The notes: generated from the sequence alone by a model not told the origin. Counted from the stretch's first letter, positions 37,973 to 50,200 are shown. The stretch is 53,294 bases of DNA from Saprospiraceae bacterium (GCA_013140975.1 JABFRV010000002.1:1-53294), one strand, 5' to 3'. Numbers and translations are program-made.

Positions 37973-40900
37973 ATGAATAAAAGATGGAAACAGCTTGAAA
38001 GTGAAGCCCAATCGAGAATATTAGTACTCGATGGAGCTATGGGTACAATGATTCAAAGACATAAACTCACTGAAAGCGACTTTAGAGGAGTAAGATTTTC
38101 CAATAGTAATATTGACTTGCAAGGAAATAACGATTTATTGTCAATAACCAGACCTGATATTGTTTTGAATATTCATAGAGAATACCTAGAGGCTGGCTCG
38201 GATATAATAGAAACCAATACTTTTTCAGCTAACAAAATTTCACAAGCAGATTATAATCTTGAAGATATATGTTATGAGCTAAATTTTGAGAGTGCGAAAT
38301 TGGCAAAGCAGGCTGTTAATGATTTTGAGAATGCACATCCCGGTCATTATAAATTTGTGGCGGGCGCGTTAGGTCCAACTACAAAAACTGCAAGTCTTTC
38401 ACCGGATGTAAATAAACCAGAATTCAGAGCTGTTACATTTGATGACCTGAAGGATGCATACTACGAACAAGCAAAAGGATTGGTAGACGGAGGAAGCGAT
38501 ATATTATTGATAGAAACGATATTTGACACTTTAAATGCGAAAGCGGCAATTTATGCTATAGAAGATTTATTTGATAAACTTGGGTATCGATTGCCTTTAA
38601 TGATTTCAGGAACTATTACAGATGCAAGTGGCAGGACATTAAGTGGACAAACGGTAGAAGCATTTTATGTTTCAATGACACATGTTCCTTTATTTTCCAT
38701 TGGATTAAATTGTGCATTAGGTGCGAAAGAAATGAAGCCACATTTGCAAGCATTGGATAAAATTGCAGAATGTAAAATTAGTGCATATCCAAATGCAGGT
38801 TTGCCCAATGAATTAGGAAGTTATGACCAGACGCCGGAAGAAATGAAGGAGTATATCAGAAATTTTGCTTCATCCGGATATGTTAATATAGTTGGTGGAT
38901 GTTGTGGTACAACTCCAGGTCATATTCAGCTCATGGCGAATGCAGTGAAAGGAATAGAACCTAGAAAGCCTAAGCAGAAAAATCAGAATACCCGATTATC
39001 AGGATTGGAAATGTTTGAATTCAGACCTGAATTAAATTTTGTAAATGTTGGAGAAAGAACAAATGTTACAGGATCTAAGGCATTTGCTAAATTAATTCTT
39101 GGAAATAAAATGAATGAAGCAATTACGGTTGCTAAACAACAGGTTGATGCTGGAGCACAGATAATTGATGTCAACATGGATGAAGGACTTCTTGATGGTG
39201 TTAAGGCCATGAAAGAATACTTGAATTATATAAGTTCCGAACCTGATATTATAAAAGTACCAGTCATGGTAGATTCATCCAAGTGGGAGGTGATAGAAAG
39301 TGGATTAAAATGCTTGCAGGGTAAATCTATTGTAAATTCTATTTCCTTAAAAGAAGGAGAAGAAATTTTTAAGAGTCAGGCCAGAAAAATACGAAAGTAT
39401 GGAGCTGCTGCAGTCGTAATGGCATTTGATGAAATTGGGCAAGCTGATACTATTGAAAGAAAAGTTGAAATTTGTGAAAGAGCATATAACATACTTGTTC
39501 ATGATATTGGTTTTCAACCTTATGATATAATTTTTGACCCTAACATATTTGCAGTTGCAACAGGTATTGAAGAACATAATAATTATGCCATTAATTTTAT
39601 AAACGCCTGCAAGCTTATAAAAGAAAAATGTCCAGGAGCAAAGATTAGTGGAGGAGTTAGTAATCTTTCATTTTCATTCAGAGGAAATGAAACTGTACGT
39701 CAGGCAATGCATTCAGCATTTTTATATCATGCGATTCAAGCAGGGATGGATATGGGAATTGTCAATGCTGGTATGATTGATGTTTATTCAGATATTCCAG
39801 CAGATCTACTTCTGTTGGTTGAGGATGTTCTATTTAATCGAAGACCTGATGCGACTGAAAGGTTAACAACTTTTGCAGAATCTGTAAAGTCAAAAGGCAA
39901 AACTGAAAGCAAAGAGATTGAAGAATGGAGAACAAAAGATGTAAGAGCCAGATTAACATATTCATTGGTAAAAGGAATTACAGAATATATAGAGACAGAT
40001 GTTGAAGAAGCAAGAATTGAGTTAAACTCTCCTATAAAAGTTATTGAAGGACCATTGATGGATGGAATGAATGTTGTCGGTGATTTGTTTGGTTCAGGAA
40101 AAATGTTTCTTCCTCAAGTTGTAAAAAGTGCTCGGGTTATGAAGCAGGCAGTGGCTTATTTATTGCCGTATATGGAATTGAATAGCACTGAAAAAGCAAA
40201 AGCAAAAGGAAAAATATTGTTAGCAACAGTAAAAGGAGATGTTCACGATATTGGTAAAAATATAGTAGGAGTTGTCCTAGCTTGTAATAATTATGAGATT
40301 TATGATATGGGAGTTATGGTAAGTTGTGATAGAATTCTTGAGGAAGCCAAAAAAATTAATGCTGATGTTATTGGACTAAGTGGGTTGATTACTCCTTCTC
40401 TGGATGAAATGGTAAATGTAGCAACTGAAATGAAAAAAAGGAATTTTAAAATTCCTCTTCTTATTGGAGGTGCTACTACTTCTAAATTGCATACAGCCTT
40501 AAAAGTTGAACCCGAGTATGATTGCCCAGTAATTCATGTGTTAGATGCATCAAGAGCTGTTACTGTAGTTTCTAATTTATTAAGTGATGATATTCAATCT
40601 AGAGATAGTTATCTTGATGCTATAAAAAATGATTATGAACAAGTTAGAGTCCAGCGGCAGAATAGAAATATCACGAAAGAAAAATTAGATTTGAATGAGG
40701 CAAGAAAAAATAAATATGTTATTCAATGGACTTCTTACAACCCTATTAAGCCTGCTGAATTAGGCATTCAAAAAATTGATTTCGAATTACGGACTCTTCT
40801 AAATTATATTGATTGGACTCCTTTCTTTTTATCGTGGGAATTAGCCGGCCGTTTTCCACAAATTTTAGATGATGAAATTGTAGGAGAGGAAGCTCTAAAA

Positions 40901-41644
40901 TTATATAATGATGCGAATCAAATGTTAAATGAAATTATATCTAACAATTCAATAGCGGCAAGGGGTATTGTTGGAATATTTCCAGCTCAATCTAAAGATG
41001 ATGATATAATTCTATTGGATAAGGACAATCAAGAATTTATGAAGTTATATCATCTAAGACAACAAGTTAAAAAAGCAGAAGGACAGGCAAATTTATGTCT
41101 AAGTGATTTTATTGCTCCTTATAATAGTGGAATAATAGATTATTTAGGTGCTTTTGCAGTGTCAGCAGGATTTAATGCTGATGAATTGGTTGCTTCCTTT
41201 GAGAAAAAACATGATGATTATTCCGCGATAATGGTTAAGGCAATTGCAGATCGACTTGCTGAAGCTGCAGCAGAATATTTACATTACATAGTGAGGACTA
41301 AAATATGGGCTTATCAAAAAAATGAGAATTTAAGTAACAATGAACTAATTGCAGAAAAATATATTGGAATAAGACCAGCTCCCGGGTATCCGGCATGCCC
41401 TGAACATACAGAAAAAGATTCTTTATGGAAATTACTGGATGTAGAAAATGAGATAGGTATCAAACTTACAGAAAGCAAAGCAATGTATCCTGCCGCTTCA
41501 GTGAGTGGTTGGTATTTTTCTCATCCTGAATCCAAGTACTTTGGAATATCTGAAATAGAGGATGATCAGGTTTCTGATTATGCTAAAAGAAAGGGTTGGG
41601 ATATTGCAACTGCGAGAAAATGGTTGGGACCGATTATAAAATAA
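37973..41644 (+). CDS. metH: Cobalamin-dependent methionine synthase
   Basis: The 1223-residue protein carries all four MetH modules: the homocysteine barrel with zinc ligands Cys247, Cys310 and Cys311 (identical numbering to E. coli), the methyltetrahydrofolate barrel starting [13 protein letters not shown], the cap and B12 domain with DVHDIGKN (axial His758), and the reactivation domain with [12 protein letters not shown]. It moves a methyl group from 5-methyltetrahydrofolate to homocysteine. ATG 37973 is chosen over TTG 37964 because the latter lies in the promoter. Length matches E. coli MetH (1227). No metF or riboswitch is adjacent. Confidence 0.97.
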   Translation: MNKRWKQLESEAQSRILVLDGAMGTMIQRHKLTESDFRGVRFSNSNIDLQGNNDLLSITRPDIVLNIHREYLEAGSDIIETNTFSANKISQADYNLEDICYELNFESAKLAKQAVNDFENAHPGHYKFVAGALGPTTKTASLSPDVNKPEFRAVTFDDLKDAYYEQAKGLVDGGSDILLIETIFDTLNAKAAIYAIEDLFDKLGYRLPLMISGTITDASGRTLSGQTVEAFYVSMTHVPLFSIGLNCALGAKEMKPHLQALDKIAECKISAYPNAGLPNELGSYDQTPEEMKEYIRNFASSGYVNIVGGCCGTTPGHIQLMANAVKGIEPRKPKQKNQNTRLSGLEMFEFRPELNFVNVGERTNVTGSKAFAKLILGNKMNEAITVAKQQVDAGAQIIDVNMDEGLLDGVKAMKEYLNYISSEPDIIKVPVMVDSSKWEVIESGLKCLQGKSIVNSISLKEGEEIFKSQARKIRKYGAAAVVMAFDEIGQADTIERKVEICERAYNILVHDIGFQPYDIIFDPNIFAVATGIEEHNNYAINFINACKLIKEKCPGAKISGGVSNLSFSFRGNETVRQAMHSAFLYHAIQAGMDMGIVNAGMIDVYSDIPADLLLLVEDVLFNRRPDATERLTTFAESVKSKGKTESKEIEEWRTKDVRARLTYSLVKGITEYIETDVEEARIELNSPIKVIEGPLMDGMNVVGDLFGSGKMFLPQVVKSARVMKQAVAYLLPYMELNSTEKAKAKGKILLATVKGDVHDIGKNIVGVVLACNNYEIYDMGVMVSCDRILEEAKKINADVIGLSGLITPSLDEMVNVATEMKKRNFKIPLLIGGATTSKLHTALKVEPEYDCPVIHVLDASRAVTVVSNLLSDDIQSRDSYLDAIKNDYEQVRVQRQNRNITKEKLDLNEARKNKYVIQWTSYNPIKPAELGIQKIDFELRTLLNYIDWTPFFLSWELAGRFPQILDDEIVGEEALKLYNDANQMLNEIISNNSIAARGIVGIFPAQSKDDDIILLDKDNQEFMKLYHLRQQVKKAEGQANLCLSDFIAPYNSGIIDYLGAFAVSAGFNADELVASFEKKHDDYSAIMVKAIADRLAEAAAEYLHYIVRTKIWAYQKNENLSNNELIAEKYIGIRPAPGYPACPEHTEKDSLWKLLDVENEIGIKLTESKAMYPAASVSGWYFSHPESKYFGISEIEDDQVSDYAKRKGWDIATARKWLGPIIK

Positions 41645-41794
41645 ATACAATTGCGATTTACAAAAACTAAATTCATCTAATAAAAATTTCCAAAACTCAA
41701 TTTGGAATACTAAGTTTTAATCGTATGAGTAAAATAAATGTAATATATAGATTGGCTAATATCACGAAAACTAGTAAAAAATAATAATTATGAA

Positions 41795-43078
41795 CTAGTC
41801 TTTTGTGTCAGCCAATTTTAAAATAGATTCTACTAATTTATCTAGATCATTAAGGGAAGTATACACATTGGGTGTAATTCTCACGCTATTTATATTTTCC
41901 CAGTTAATTGCCACTGAATGAATTCGATTGTCGTTATAAATGAAGTCGGCTAGTTCATTCGGTTTTTTTCCTAATACGCTAACATTAGCAATTGCGCCAC
42001 TAAATTCTTTGGAAAGAGGAGAAGTAATTTTTACTTTCGGATGTTGTATAACTTTATTTGTCCAATACGTCTTTAATTCAAAGAGGCGATCAAATTTTCT
42101 TTCAGGACCTATCATTCTGTAAAAATCGATTGCATTAGCGATGGCTTGTTCAATTGCCAATGATCTTGTGCCTAAACTTTCGAATTTTCTTATATCAGTG
42201 CTTTCAGAATCTGCAGAGGCAAGAAGTGGATAAAGATTTTTAATTTTTTCTTTACGAACATAAAGTAACCCACTTCCGATTGGAGCACTAAGCCATTTAT
42301 GTAGACTGGTTCCAAAATAATCACAATTAAGATCTTTAATTTTGTATGGAAAATGAGCGAATGAATGAGCGGCATCTACTAAAACTTCAATACCATTTTT
42401 TCTTGCAACATCTGCAATTTCTCTTGCTGGTAGAAGTTGGCCATTCCAATTGATTGCATGTGTAATATGAACGACCTTTGTTCTTGGTGTAAATTGTGCA
42501 GAAAAAGCATCAATAATTTTCTTTTTATCTTCAATTGGAAAATCAAAGTTAATCCATTTTAAAACAATGCCATCTCGTTTTTCTCTTTGTTTCCAAGCGT
42601 TAATCATATTGGGATAATCTTGTTTTGTTAGGACAACCTCATCCCCTTTGTTAAGTCGAAGGCCAAAAATGATTGTTTCAAGTGCTTCCGATGAATTACG
42701 ATTGAAAGCCAATTCTTCCATATCGCAACCTGCGATTTCTGCCATATTCTTTCGCATTGGTTCTCGTCCGCCATCTAAAACTCTCCACATGTAATATGAA
42801 GGTCCGTCATTGCACATTCTATTATAATAATCTAACGCTTCTTGCACAACTCTTGGAGATGGAGCAACACCACCATTATTAAGATTTATCATTGTTGGAT
42901 TAACAGAATATGCAGAGCGAATTCCAGCCCAGAAATCATCGTCTTTGAGTCCTGATAGCTCCTTTAAAAAAGCAAGACTTCCTGTATATTCTTTCTCCAT
43001 TGCTTTTAAAATAGAGCCGGAAGTGCTTAAGCCTAAAGCCGATGCTCCTAAGTATTTAAATAAATTTCGCCGTTGCAT
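41795..43078 (-). CDS. Exported class V aminotransferase-fold PLP enzyme
   Basis: From ATG 43078 the protein has 427 residues. The N terminus MQRRNLFKYLGASALGLSTSG has twin arginines and a hydrophobic stretch, resembling a Tat signal, as expected for a cofactor-loaded exported enzyme. The PLP fold is clear: HITHAINWNGQLLPAREI, DAAHSFAHFP with Asp235 and His238, and the Schiff-base Lys261 in TSLHKWLSAP. Closest in style to isopenicillin-N epimerase-like or cysteine-desulfurase-like proteins; the substrate is unknown. It is third in a minus-strand run after fumC and the M16 peptidase, with a 121-nt gap. Confidence 0.85.
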   Translation of the reverse strand: MQRRNLFKYLGASALGLSTSGSILKAMEKEYTGSLAFLKELSGLKDDDFWAGIRSAYSVNPTMINLNNGGVAPSPRVVQEALDYYNRMCNDGPSYYMWRVLDGGREPMRKNMAEIAGCDMEELAFNRNSSEALETIIFGLRLNKGDEVVLTKQDYPNMINAWKQREKRDGIVLKWINFDFPIEDKKKIIDAFSAQFTPRTKVVHITHAINWNGQLLPAREIADVARKNGIEVLVDAAHSFAHFPYKIKDLNCDYFGTSLHKWLSAPIGSGLLYVRKEKIKNLYPLLASADSESTDIRKFESLGTRSLAIEQAIANAIDFYRMIGPERKFDRLFELKTYWTNKVIQHPKVKITSPLSKEFSGAIANVSVLGKKPNELADFIYNDNRIHSVAINWENINSVRITPNVYTSLNDLDKLVESILKLADTKD

Positions 43079-43199
43079 TTGATAAAAGTTTACCAAAAGT
43101 AAGACTTATTATAATATTAACTATTGAAAGTTGAGTATATTTAAAAGGCGAAGGTATAGTTCAATGTAATTGGCATTTTTGATGCCCATAGAAGTAGAT

Positions 43200-44432
43200 T
43201 TAATTCGAATAAATTAAGTAATTCGCGGAATCGAAATTAAAGTATTTATTAAATACATTTTGGATATCTGAGCAAGTTATTGATTTGTAATTTTCAAGCT
43301 CAGTATTTACGAGGTTGGGGTCACCTAAAAATTCCGAATATGAAAAATTAAGGGCTTGATTAATAACTCCTATTTGCGAAGAAATAAAAGCACTTTCATT
43401 CTTATTCAAATACTTTTGATAAATATTGTTCGAAATCGGATTTTGTTTTAACTCAATTAGAATGTTTTCAAGAGCGAATAGTCCTTCTTCTATTTTGCGG
43501 TCTTTCATTATTTTGCCTTCAATTATGATTAAACCAGGATCATAAGTTGAAGTTAAGTAGCAATCTATAGAAGAAAATAGCATATTTTCTTTTTTAAGAC
43601 GACTGTATAATAAAGATGATTTTCCTTCGGCAAGAATATCTGTAGCAAAATCAAGGGCATAAAAATCTTTGTGTTTGCGGTTACTTGCATGAAATGCTAT
43701 ATACAGAGCTTCTTCAGGATAATTTCCACTAACAGATAAAACTCTTTTTGAATCTTGCGTGGGTTCAGAAATAAAATTGTTCGAGTTAGGTGTACCTGAA
43801 GGTATTTTTTCAAAGTAGTTTTTAATAAGATGGGAAGTGATGTTATTGTCAAAATTACCTGAAATTACCAATATTGCATTTGCAGGACAATAGTATTCAG
43901 AATAGAATTTTTCTATATCGTTTAATTTTAATTCGGATAATTGCTCTTTGCTTTTTCCAATAACGGGCCATTGATAAGGGTGAGTTTTGTATGCCAAAGG
44001 CATTAATTGATGTGAAAACATTCCATAAGGATTATTAAGATAGTGTTCACTAAATTCTTCAATTACTACTTTTTGCTGGACTTCAAAGTCTGTTTTAGTG
44101 ACCTTAAAACCATTCATTCTAGAAGCTTCGAGTTGTAAAAGTAAATTTATTTGAGAGGCAGGCGCAACATTATAATATTGCGTTGTATCAGTCGTAGTAA
44201 ATGCGTTACAGTCACCACCAGCATTTTGAATTAAGTCATCAAAATCAATGTTTTTACCACAATTGGAAAACATTAGATGTTCAAATAAATGTGCTATACC
44301 TGTTTTATTTGAATTTTCATCACGCGAACCAACTTTGTAAAGAACACAAACGCAAACTAAATTTGTCAAATTATTAGGAACTGTAATTACAGTTAAACCA
44401 TTGTCTAGTACGTTCTTAAAAAATTGTTGCAT
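43200..44432 (-). CDS. M16 family zinc metallopeptidase
   Basis: The 410-residue protein has the inverted zinc motif HLFEH at residues 48-52 (His48, Glu51, His52) and the downstream Glu block VVIEEF at 122-127, so it should be catalytically competent. It includes the active and inactive M16 half-domains of a pitrilysin-type processing peptidase. No signal peptide is visible, so it is probably cytosolic. Bacteroidota commonly carry M16 pairs; here there is only one. It lies 82 nt downstream of fumC. Confidence 0.92.
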   Translation of the reverse strand: MQQFFKNVLDNGLTVITVPNNLTNLVCVCVLYKVGSRDENSNKTGIAHLFEHLMFSNCGKNIDFDDLIQNAGGDCNAFTTTDTTQYYNVAPASQINLLLQLEASRMNGFKVTKTDFEVQQKVVIEEFSEHYLNNPYGMFSHQLMPLAYKTHPYQWPVIGKSKEQLSELKLNDIEKFYSEYYCPANAILVISGNFDNNITSHLIKNYFEKIPSGTPNSNNFISEPTQDSKRVLSVSGNYPEEALYIAFHASNRKHKDFYALDFATDILAEGKSSLLYSRLKKENMLFSSIDCYLTSTYDPGLIIIEGKIMKDRKIEEGLFALENILIELKQNPISNNIYQKYLNKNESAFISSQIGVINQALNFSYSEFLGDPNLVNTELENYKSITCSDIQNVFNKYFNFDSANYLIYSN

Positions 44433-44514
44433 AGATGAATTATTATCTTACATCCAATTGTAAATATTCTTGTTAATAAATTAAATGAGGTTTGTAATTC
44501 TGATTATTCAATTG

Positions 44515-45912
44515 TTATTGAAGATTAACCATTGATTCTGGAATAACCCACTCATCGAATTGTTCTGAAGTAAGATATCCTAAAGAAATTGCAGTTTCTT
44601 TTAATGTTTTACCGGTTTTGTGAGCAGTTTGAGCAATTTCAGCAGATTTATAATATCCTATTTTTGTATTTAATGCTGTTACAAGCATTAAAGAATTGTC
44701 TAGATTTTTCTTAATATTCTCATGTAATGGTTCTAATCCAATTGCACACTTATCATTAAATGAAACACAAGCTTCACCAATTAACTTTGCACTGTGAATA
44801 AAATTGTAAATCATCATTGGCTTAAAAACATTTAATTCAAAATGCCCAGTTGCACCACCTATATTTATTGCTACATCATTTCCAAGTACCTGAGCAGCAA
44901 CCATAGTTAAAGCTTCGCATTGCGTGGGATTCACTTTTCCCGGCATAATTGAAGAGCCGGGTTCGTTATCAGGAATAAAAATTTCTCCAATACCACATCT
45001 AGGACCTGAAGCAAGCATGCGAACATCATTTGCAATTTTCATTAATGAGCAAGCGACAGTCTTTAATGCGCCATGAGCTTCGACGATTGCATCATGTGCA
45101 GCAAGAGATTCAAATTTATTGGGAGCTGTCTTAAATGGAAGTTTTGTTAGCATGGCAATGTTATTTGCAACATTAACAGAATAATTTGGAGGTGTATTAA
45201 TACCTGTACCTACTGCTGTACCACCAAGTGCTAATTCTGAAAGATGTGATAATGTATTTTCTATTGCCTTTATTCCATAAGATAACTGTGCAACATAACC
45301 TGAGATTTCTTGTCCCAATGTAAGTGGGGTAGCATCCATAAGATGTGTTCTACCAATTTTTACAACTCTCATAAATTCTTTTGACTTTACATCGAGGGTA
45401 TCTCTTAATTTTTTCAAGCCTGGAATGGTACATTCTACAAGAATTTTATAAGCTGCAATGTGCATTGCTGTAGGGAAAGTATCATTGGATGATTGTGATT
45501 TATTCACATCGTCGTTAGGGTGGATTATTTTTTTATCATCGGATAATTTCCCTCCATTTATTACATGAGCTCTATAGGCGATCACTTCATTGGCATTCAT
45601 ATTGGATTGAGTACCGGAACCTGTTTGCCAGACTACCAATGGAAATTGATCATTGAGTTTATTATCAAGAATTTCATCACACACTTTTGATATTAATTCG
45701 CAAGATTCTTTGCTAAGAATATCAGCTTCAAAATTTGTTATCGCTGCGGCTTTCTTAACATAAGCGAATGCATGAATAATTTCAATGGGCATTCGATTAA
45801 TATCTTTTGCAATTTTAAAGTTCTCAATTGAACGTTGTGTTTGAGCACCCCAATAAGCATTTTCAGGAACATTAACCGAACCCATAGTGTCTTTTTCAAT
45901 TCTAAAACTCAT
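44515..45912 (-). CDS. fumC: Fumarate hydratase class II
   Basis: The 465-residue enzyme interconverts fumarate and L-malate without an iron-sulfur cluster. Signature segments are [28 protein letters not shown] at 131-144, [16 protein letters not shown] with the catalytic His, and [11 protein letters not shown] at 319-329 with the catalytic Ser. ATG 45912 begins [16 protein letters not shown], the standard FumC N terminus; the upstream TTG would add a poor extension. It supports the TCA cycle along with sucA in this window. Confidence 0.97.
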   Translation of the reverse strand: MSFRIEKDTMGSVNVPENAYWGAQTQRSIENFKIAKDINRMPIEIIHAFAYVKKAAAITNFEADILSKESCELISKVCDEILDNKLNDQFPLVVWQTGSGTQSNMNANEVIAYRAHVINGGKLSDDKKIIHPNDDVNKSQSSNDTFPTAMHIAAYKILVECTIPGLKKLRDTLDVKSKEFMRVVKIGRTHLMDATPLTLGQEISGYVAQLSYGIKAIENTLSHLSELALGGTAVGTGINTPPNYSVNVANNIAMLTKLPFKTAPNKFESLAAHDAIVEAHGALKTVACSLMKIANDVRMLASGPRCGIGEIFIPDNEPGSSIMPGKVNPTQCEALTMVAAQVLGNDVAINIGGATGHFELNVFKPMMIYNFIHSAKLIGEACVSFNDKCAIGLEPLHENIKKNLDNSLMLVTALNTKIGYYKSAEIAQTAHKTGKTLKETAISLGYLTSEQFDEWVIPESMVNLQ

Positions 45913-45989
45913 TTCTAAAGTTATTATTATATTATTAATGTTTGGTTTCAAGTCAACTTCAATAGAATCGTTTTGACTATCACAATAAG

Positions 45990-46020
45990 GACAATTATTG
46001 TCTAAATTGGTTCAAATTTA
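45990..46020 (-). promoter_or_regulatory. fumC promoter (TAAATTTG) with a 13-nt palindrome downstream
   Basis: On the minus strand TAAATTTG lies at 46020-46013, giving a start near 46006. A perfect palindrome GACAAT-T-ATTGTC (45990-46002) begins only 4 nt past that start, in operator position. A -33 element is not evident. The regulator is unknown. Confidence 0.5.
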
Positions 46021-46047
46021 CGAACTAAAAAAGAAGTAATAAATTAT

Positions 46048-46079
46048 TGTTTTTTATATGTGTATTAGCTGTATTTTTG
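46048..46079 (+). promoter_or_regulatory. Promoter TTG-N21-TATTTTTG for the epimerase gene
   Basis: TTG at 46048-46050 and TATTTTTG at 46072-46079 fit the consensus and decide the start: the in-frame TTG at 46047 lies inside the -33 region and cannot be the start, so ATG 46098 is used. Confidence 0.55.
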
Positions 46080-46097
46080 AGACTTGATTATCAACAT

Positions 46098-47075
46098 ATG
46101 GAATTAAAAGACTCAAAATGCCTTGTAATAGGAGGGGCAGGATTTATTGGCGGATTCGTAGTTTCTGAATTGCTTAAGCATCCGGTTAAATCTGTAATAG
46201 TTTACGATAATTTCACTCGTGGAAAATTAGATAATTTACAGAAGAGTCTTGAGGATCCCCGCTGTGTGATATTTCCTTTTGGAGGTGATATTAGAGATTT
46301 AGATATTCTGAATAAGGCAATGGAAGGTGTCGATTATGTTTTTCATTTAGCCGCAATGTGGTTGCTACATTGCAAAGACTTTCCAAGAACTGCTTTTGAA
46401 GTGAATATAGCTGGTACTTTTAATGTTTTAGAAGCTTGTGTTAATAACAAGGTAAAAAAACTCGTTTATTCATCTTCTGCTTCAGTTTATGGGGATGCAA
46501 TTGAAGTTCCAATGACGGAAGACCATCCTTTTAATAATAAAAACTTTTATGGTTCTACTAAGATAGCCGGCGAAGCAATGTGTACAGCCTATAATGATCG
46601 ATATGGTCTTGAAGTAGTTGGGCTTCGTTATATGAATGTTTATGGTCCGGGACAAGATCAACATGCGGCATATACAGGAGTTATACCTATAATGCTCAAT
46701 AAAATTTCATTGAATGAACAGCCTATAATTAATGGAGATGGTTCTCAGGCTTATGACTTCATTTATGTTGAAGATGTAGCGCGTTGCAATGTAGCTTGTA
46801 TTTTTTCAGATGTAAAATATGGTTTTTATAATGTTGGCACAGAAGTACAGACTAGCATTAGGGAACTTTGTGACAAGATCTTGCAATTGAAAAATTCTTC
46901 ATTACTCGTTAAGTACGTACCATATTCGGAAGACGATGCCAGACAATTTGTCCAAAATAGAATTGGTTCACGTCTTAAGTCAGAAACAGAACTTAACTTT
47001 AGATATAAATATTCACTTGAAGAAGGATTAGAAAAGTTAATCAATTGGAGAAAAAATTCTGGCATTGATAAATAG
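46098..47075 (+). CDS. NAD-dependent epimerase/dehydratase (extended SDR)
   Basis: The 325-residue protein has the nucleotide-binding GGAGFIGG at 12-19, VFHLAA, and SSSASVYGD followed by the catalytic pair in NFYGSTK (YxxxK). RYMNVYGPGQ and IYVEDVARCNVA complete the extended-SDR pattern of UDP-sugar 4-epimerases and related nucleotide-sugar enzymes. It probably makes an activated sugar for surface glycans, though it is not adjacent to the glycan cluster. It is divergent from fumC and convergent with the giant adhesin gene. Confidence 0.9.
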   Translation: MELKDSKCLVIGGAGFIGGFVVSELLKHPVKSVIVYDNFTRGKLDNLQKSLEDPRCVIFPFGGDIRDLDILNKAMEGVDYVFHLAAMWLLHCKDFPRTAFEVNIAGTFNVLEACVNNKVKKLVYSSSASVYGDAIEVPMTEDHPFNNKNFYGSTKIAGEAMCTAYNDRYGLEVVGLRYMNVYGPGQDQHAAYTGVIPIMLNKISLNEQPIINGDGSQAYDFIYVEDVARCNVACIFSDVKYGFYNVGTEVQTSIRELCDKILQLKNSSLLVKYVPYSEDDARQFVQNRIGSRLKSETELNFRYKYSLEEGLEKLINWRKNSGIDK

Positions 47076-47205
47076 CTGTACTTAATAATTTAGCAATATA
47101 TATTGCTTAAAAAATTTCTTTTTAATACCTACTTAGTTTTATTTTTTCGAAGTTCATTCCACCTAATTTTAAGAATTTCAACTCGTTGTTTTCATTCAAA
47201 TAAAA

Positions 47206-50200
47206 TTATTTTACTTTAAGAAAATTTTGAACAACCTGATTATTATTCGTTTTTATTTCAATATAGTATTGGCCGTAAGTCAAGAAGCTTATATCTATTG
47301 TTTCTAAATAACTGCCAGCTTTATAATACTTTAATTCAGGAACTGTAAATACATTTTTACCTTCTTCATTGAATATTTTCATTTCGACTAAAGATGATTC
47401 ATCTAAGTTGAATTTTACGTTCAGGTAATCTTTAGCAGGATCTGGATATATATTTAAATTAAATTTTTCTGATTTTTTAATGTTTACCGATCGTTCTGGA
47501 CTATAAGTATACGACTTATCAAAATCGATTTGCTTAATACGATAATAATAAATTCCACTCGTTTGAACATCGAAGTCATCAGAATGATAGTCATTAATTA
47601 CGTTTATATTATTTTTAGACTTTACTTCGCCTATTGCAGAGTAATTCTTTTGTCCTGGTGATTTTCTTTCGATAATGAATTTATCTGTATTAAATTCTAG
47701 CCCTGTTTGCCAATCTAATTCAACGAATGTGCCATTATAAGTTGCTGTAAAACCTAACCACTCTAAAGGAACTGGACCATAAATTACTCCTGCATCAATG
47801 TCCTGATTAGATTGACCTCCAACCAGATTTATTAAAGCTGTCGTTCTTGTTAAAGGATCGAAATCACTGTTTGTTGCACTGGTAGCATTTGGAGAATTAT
47901 GAGCTGTAAGAATATATCCCTGAATAGTATCAACTAAGAATTTTACATAATAGTTTCCAGGTATTAAATTAGTAAATTGATAATATCCTGCCTCTCCTGT
48001 CACTGGATTATTTGCAGTTATAGTTGTGCTTAATATATTTCTATTTTGATCTAAAAGTGCAAGTTCAATATTGTTTACCCCCGGCTCATTTGCATCTTGT
48101 ACACCATTATTGACACCGTTAGTATCATCTAACCACACATAATTACCGATTGAACAACCATTGAAAAAACCTGCATCTATACTTGTATTGATATCGCCAC
48201 TCTTCAATTGTATAAGAGTGGTACTTCCTGTAAATGGATCAGCATCACTATCATTAATATCATTTGATCCAACAGCGTTTGGTAGTGTTGCTGAATATTG
48301 AGCCGGTTTTGTAAAATTAATTATATAGTCACCCGGGTCAAGTTCAGTAAATTCATAATATCCTTGTTCATTGTTTTTAGTACGAGTTAATGTTGATGCA
48401 AGAACCTTCCCTCTAGTATCTCGAAGCTTAACTACAACATTGTTTATTCCTGGTTCACCGAAATCTTGTCTTCCATTTCCATTTGTATCATCCCAAACAA
48501 AATCACCAATTGATACAGCTTTTACAATTCCTGCATCTATTGATGTGAATTCTTCACAGTCAATAACGATATATACTTTTGTATTACCTGTAATCGGATC
48601 CGGGTCACTATCTCTGGAATCATTTGGTGTATAATCTTGTTTCGTAAATTTATAACCAAGAGGTAAAGTAAACTTTACAGAATAGTTTCCAGGAGAAACA
48701 TTTAGAAATTTATAGAAACCAGAATTGCCTCCCGGACCGCCAGTTCTTGTCAATTGTGTTTCTATTACTCTACCAGTATCATTTAGTAATGTTACCAAAA
48801 CATCATTAATACCAGGCTCACCAGAATCTTGTCTTCCATTTCCGTTCATATCTTCCCATACATAATCTCCTATGGCAGTATAATTTAAATCAATTACTTC
48901 TGTTGAAACTATTGAATCACAACCATTTTCTAAATTCGTTACCGTTACAGTATAAGTACCTTTCTTTTTGGTTGTCAGTGTTTGTGTTGTTTCTCCTGTG
49001 TTCCAAAGATATGTTACTCCAGTATCTGGTAAAGCAATTAAGGTTACGGATGTTTTTTGGCAAGTAATTGGACCATCATTACTTGCAATTGCACTCGGCT
49101 TCGTTAAGTTTTCAATAACTGTTGTTGATGCGGTTTCGCTACATCCACTTGAATCTGTTACAGTTACTGTAAATGTTCCTCCCGATGTAACAATTATTGA
49201 TTCTGTTACAGCCGATGTATTCCATAAGAATTTAACTCCTGGTGTAGCTTGCGCAGTGAGAGTGGATGAAGTATTAATGCAATTTATTGAACCTTTATTT
49301 AAAAGAATTAAATTTAATACAGAATTGTCCTTTGTTACTGATGTTATAGCAGTAGAAGTACATCCATTATTAATGTTAGTAACGGTTACAGTATAAGTGC
49401 CAACATCAGTAACATTTAATTCTTGAGATGTAGAGCCATTACTCCATTTATAAGTTACATCAGTTTTAGGTTCTGCAGATAATGTAACACTTGATTTCAG
49501 ACAATTTATTGGCCCATTATTTGAAGCTATTGCGATTGGAGGTGATTTATCTTCTATAATTGTTATACTTGAAGTTGAATTACATCCATTCTTCGATGTA
49601 ACTGTTATTGTGTAAGTACCACTTTGATTGACAGAAATTGAATTTGATGTTGAATCATTACTCCAACGATATTTAGCATCAAGAATAAAATCTGTACTTA
49701 TTATGGTATTTGTTTTTATGCATGTAAGAGGTCCTTCACTTCGAATAACAACTTTAGGAGTCAGGCTATCAATAGTTACTATTGTTTCTGCACTAGCAGT
49801 ACAGCCATTACTAGAATTAGTTACTGTAACAGTATATGTTCCTGGTGTAATAACAGTTGTGCTTCTTGCAATTGAATTAGTGCTCCATTGATATGTGACA
49901 TTGGTTGTTGGAGAAGCAGTTATTCTTACTGATGGATTTATACAATTTATTGGACCGTTATTTGTTGCTATTACATCTGGTCTCGTAATATCCCATGCTA
50001 CATAGCTTGTTGAAGAAGCTGTACATCCATTTGATTCTGTTACAGTAACAGTATAGACTCCAGAAGTTCCTGTATTAATAGATTGAGTAGTTGAATCATT
50101 ACTCCAACGATATTTTACTAAAGATGAAGAAGTAGCACTTAATGTAACATTTAATTTCTTGCAAGTCAGAGGTCCATCATTTGATATTGTTACAGTTGGA

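Noticed and set aside
41645-41794. ACTAGT pair between metH and the aminotransferase-fold gene as a bidirectional terminator
   Set aside because: The arms are only 6 nt, each is itself palindromic, and no long stem or matched T-runs are present.
48968-49396. Plus-strand open frames across the adhesin repeats (also 48371-48634 and 49628-49891)
   Set aside because: They are mirror images of the minus-strand Ig-like coding repeats, with low-complexity V/T-rich translations and no start context.
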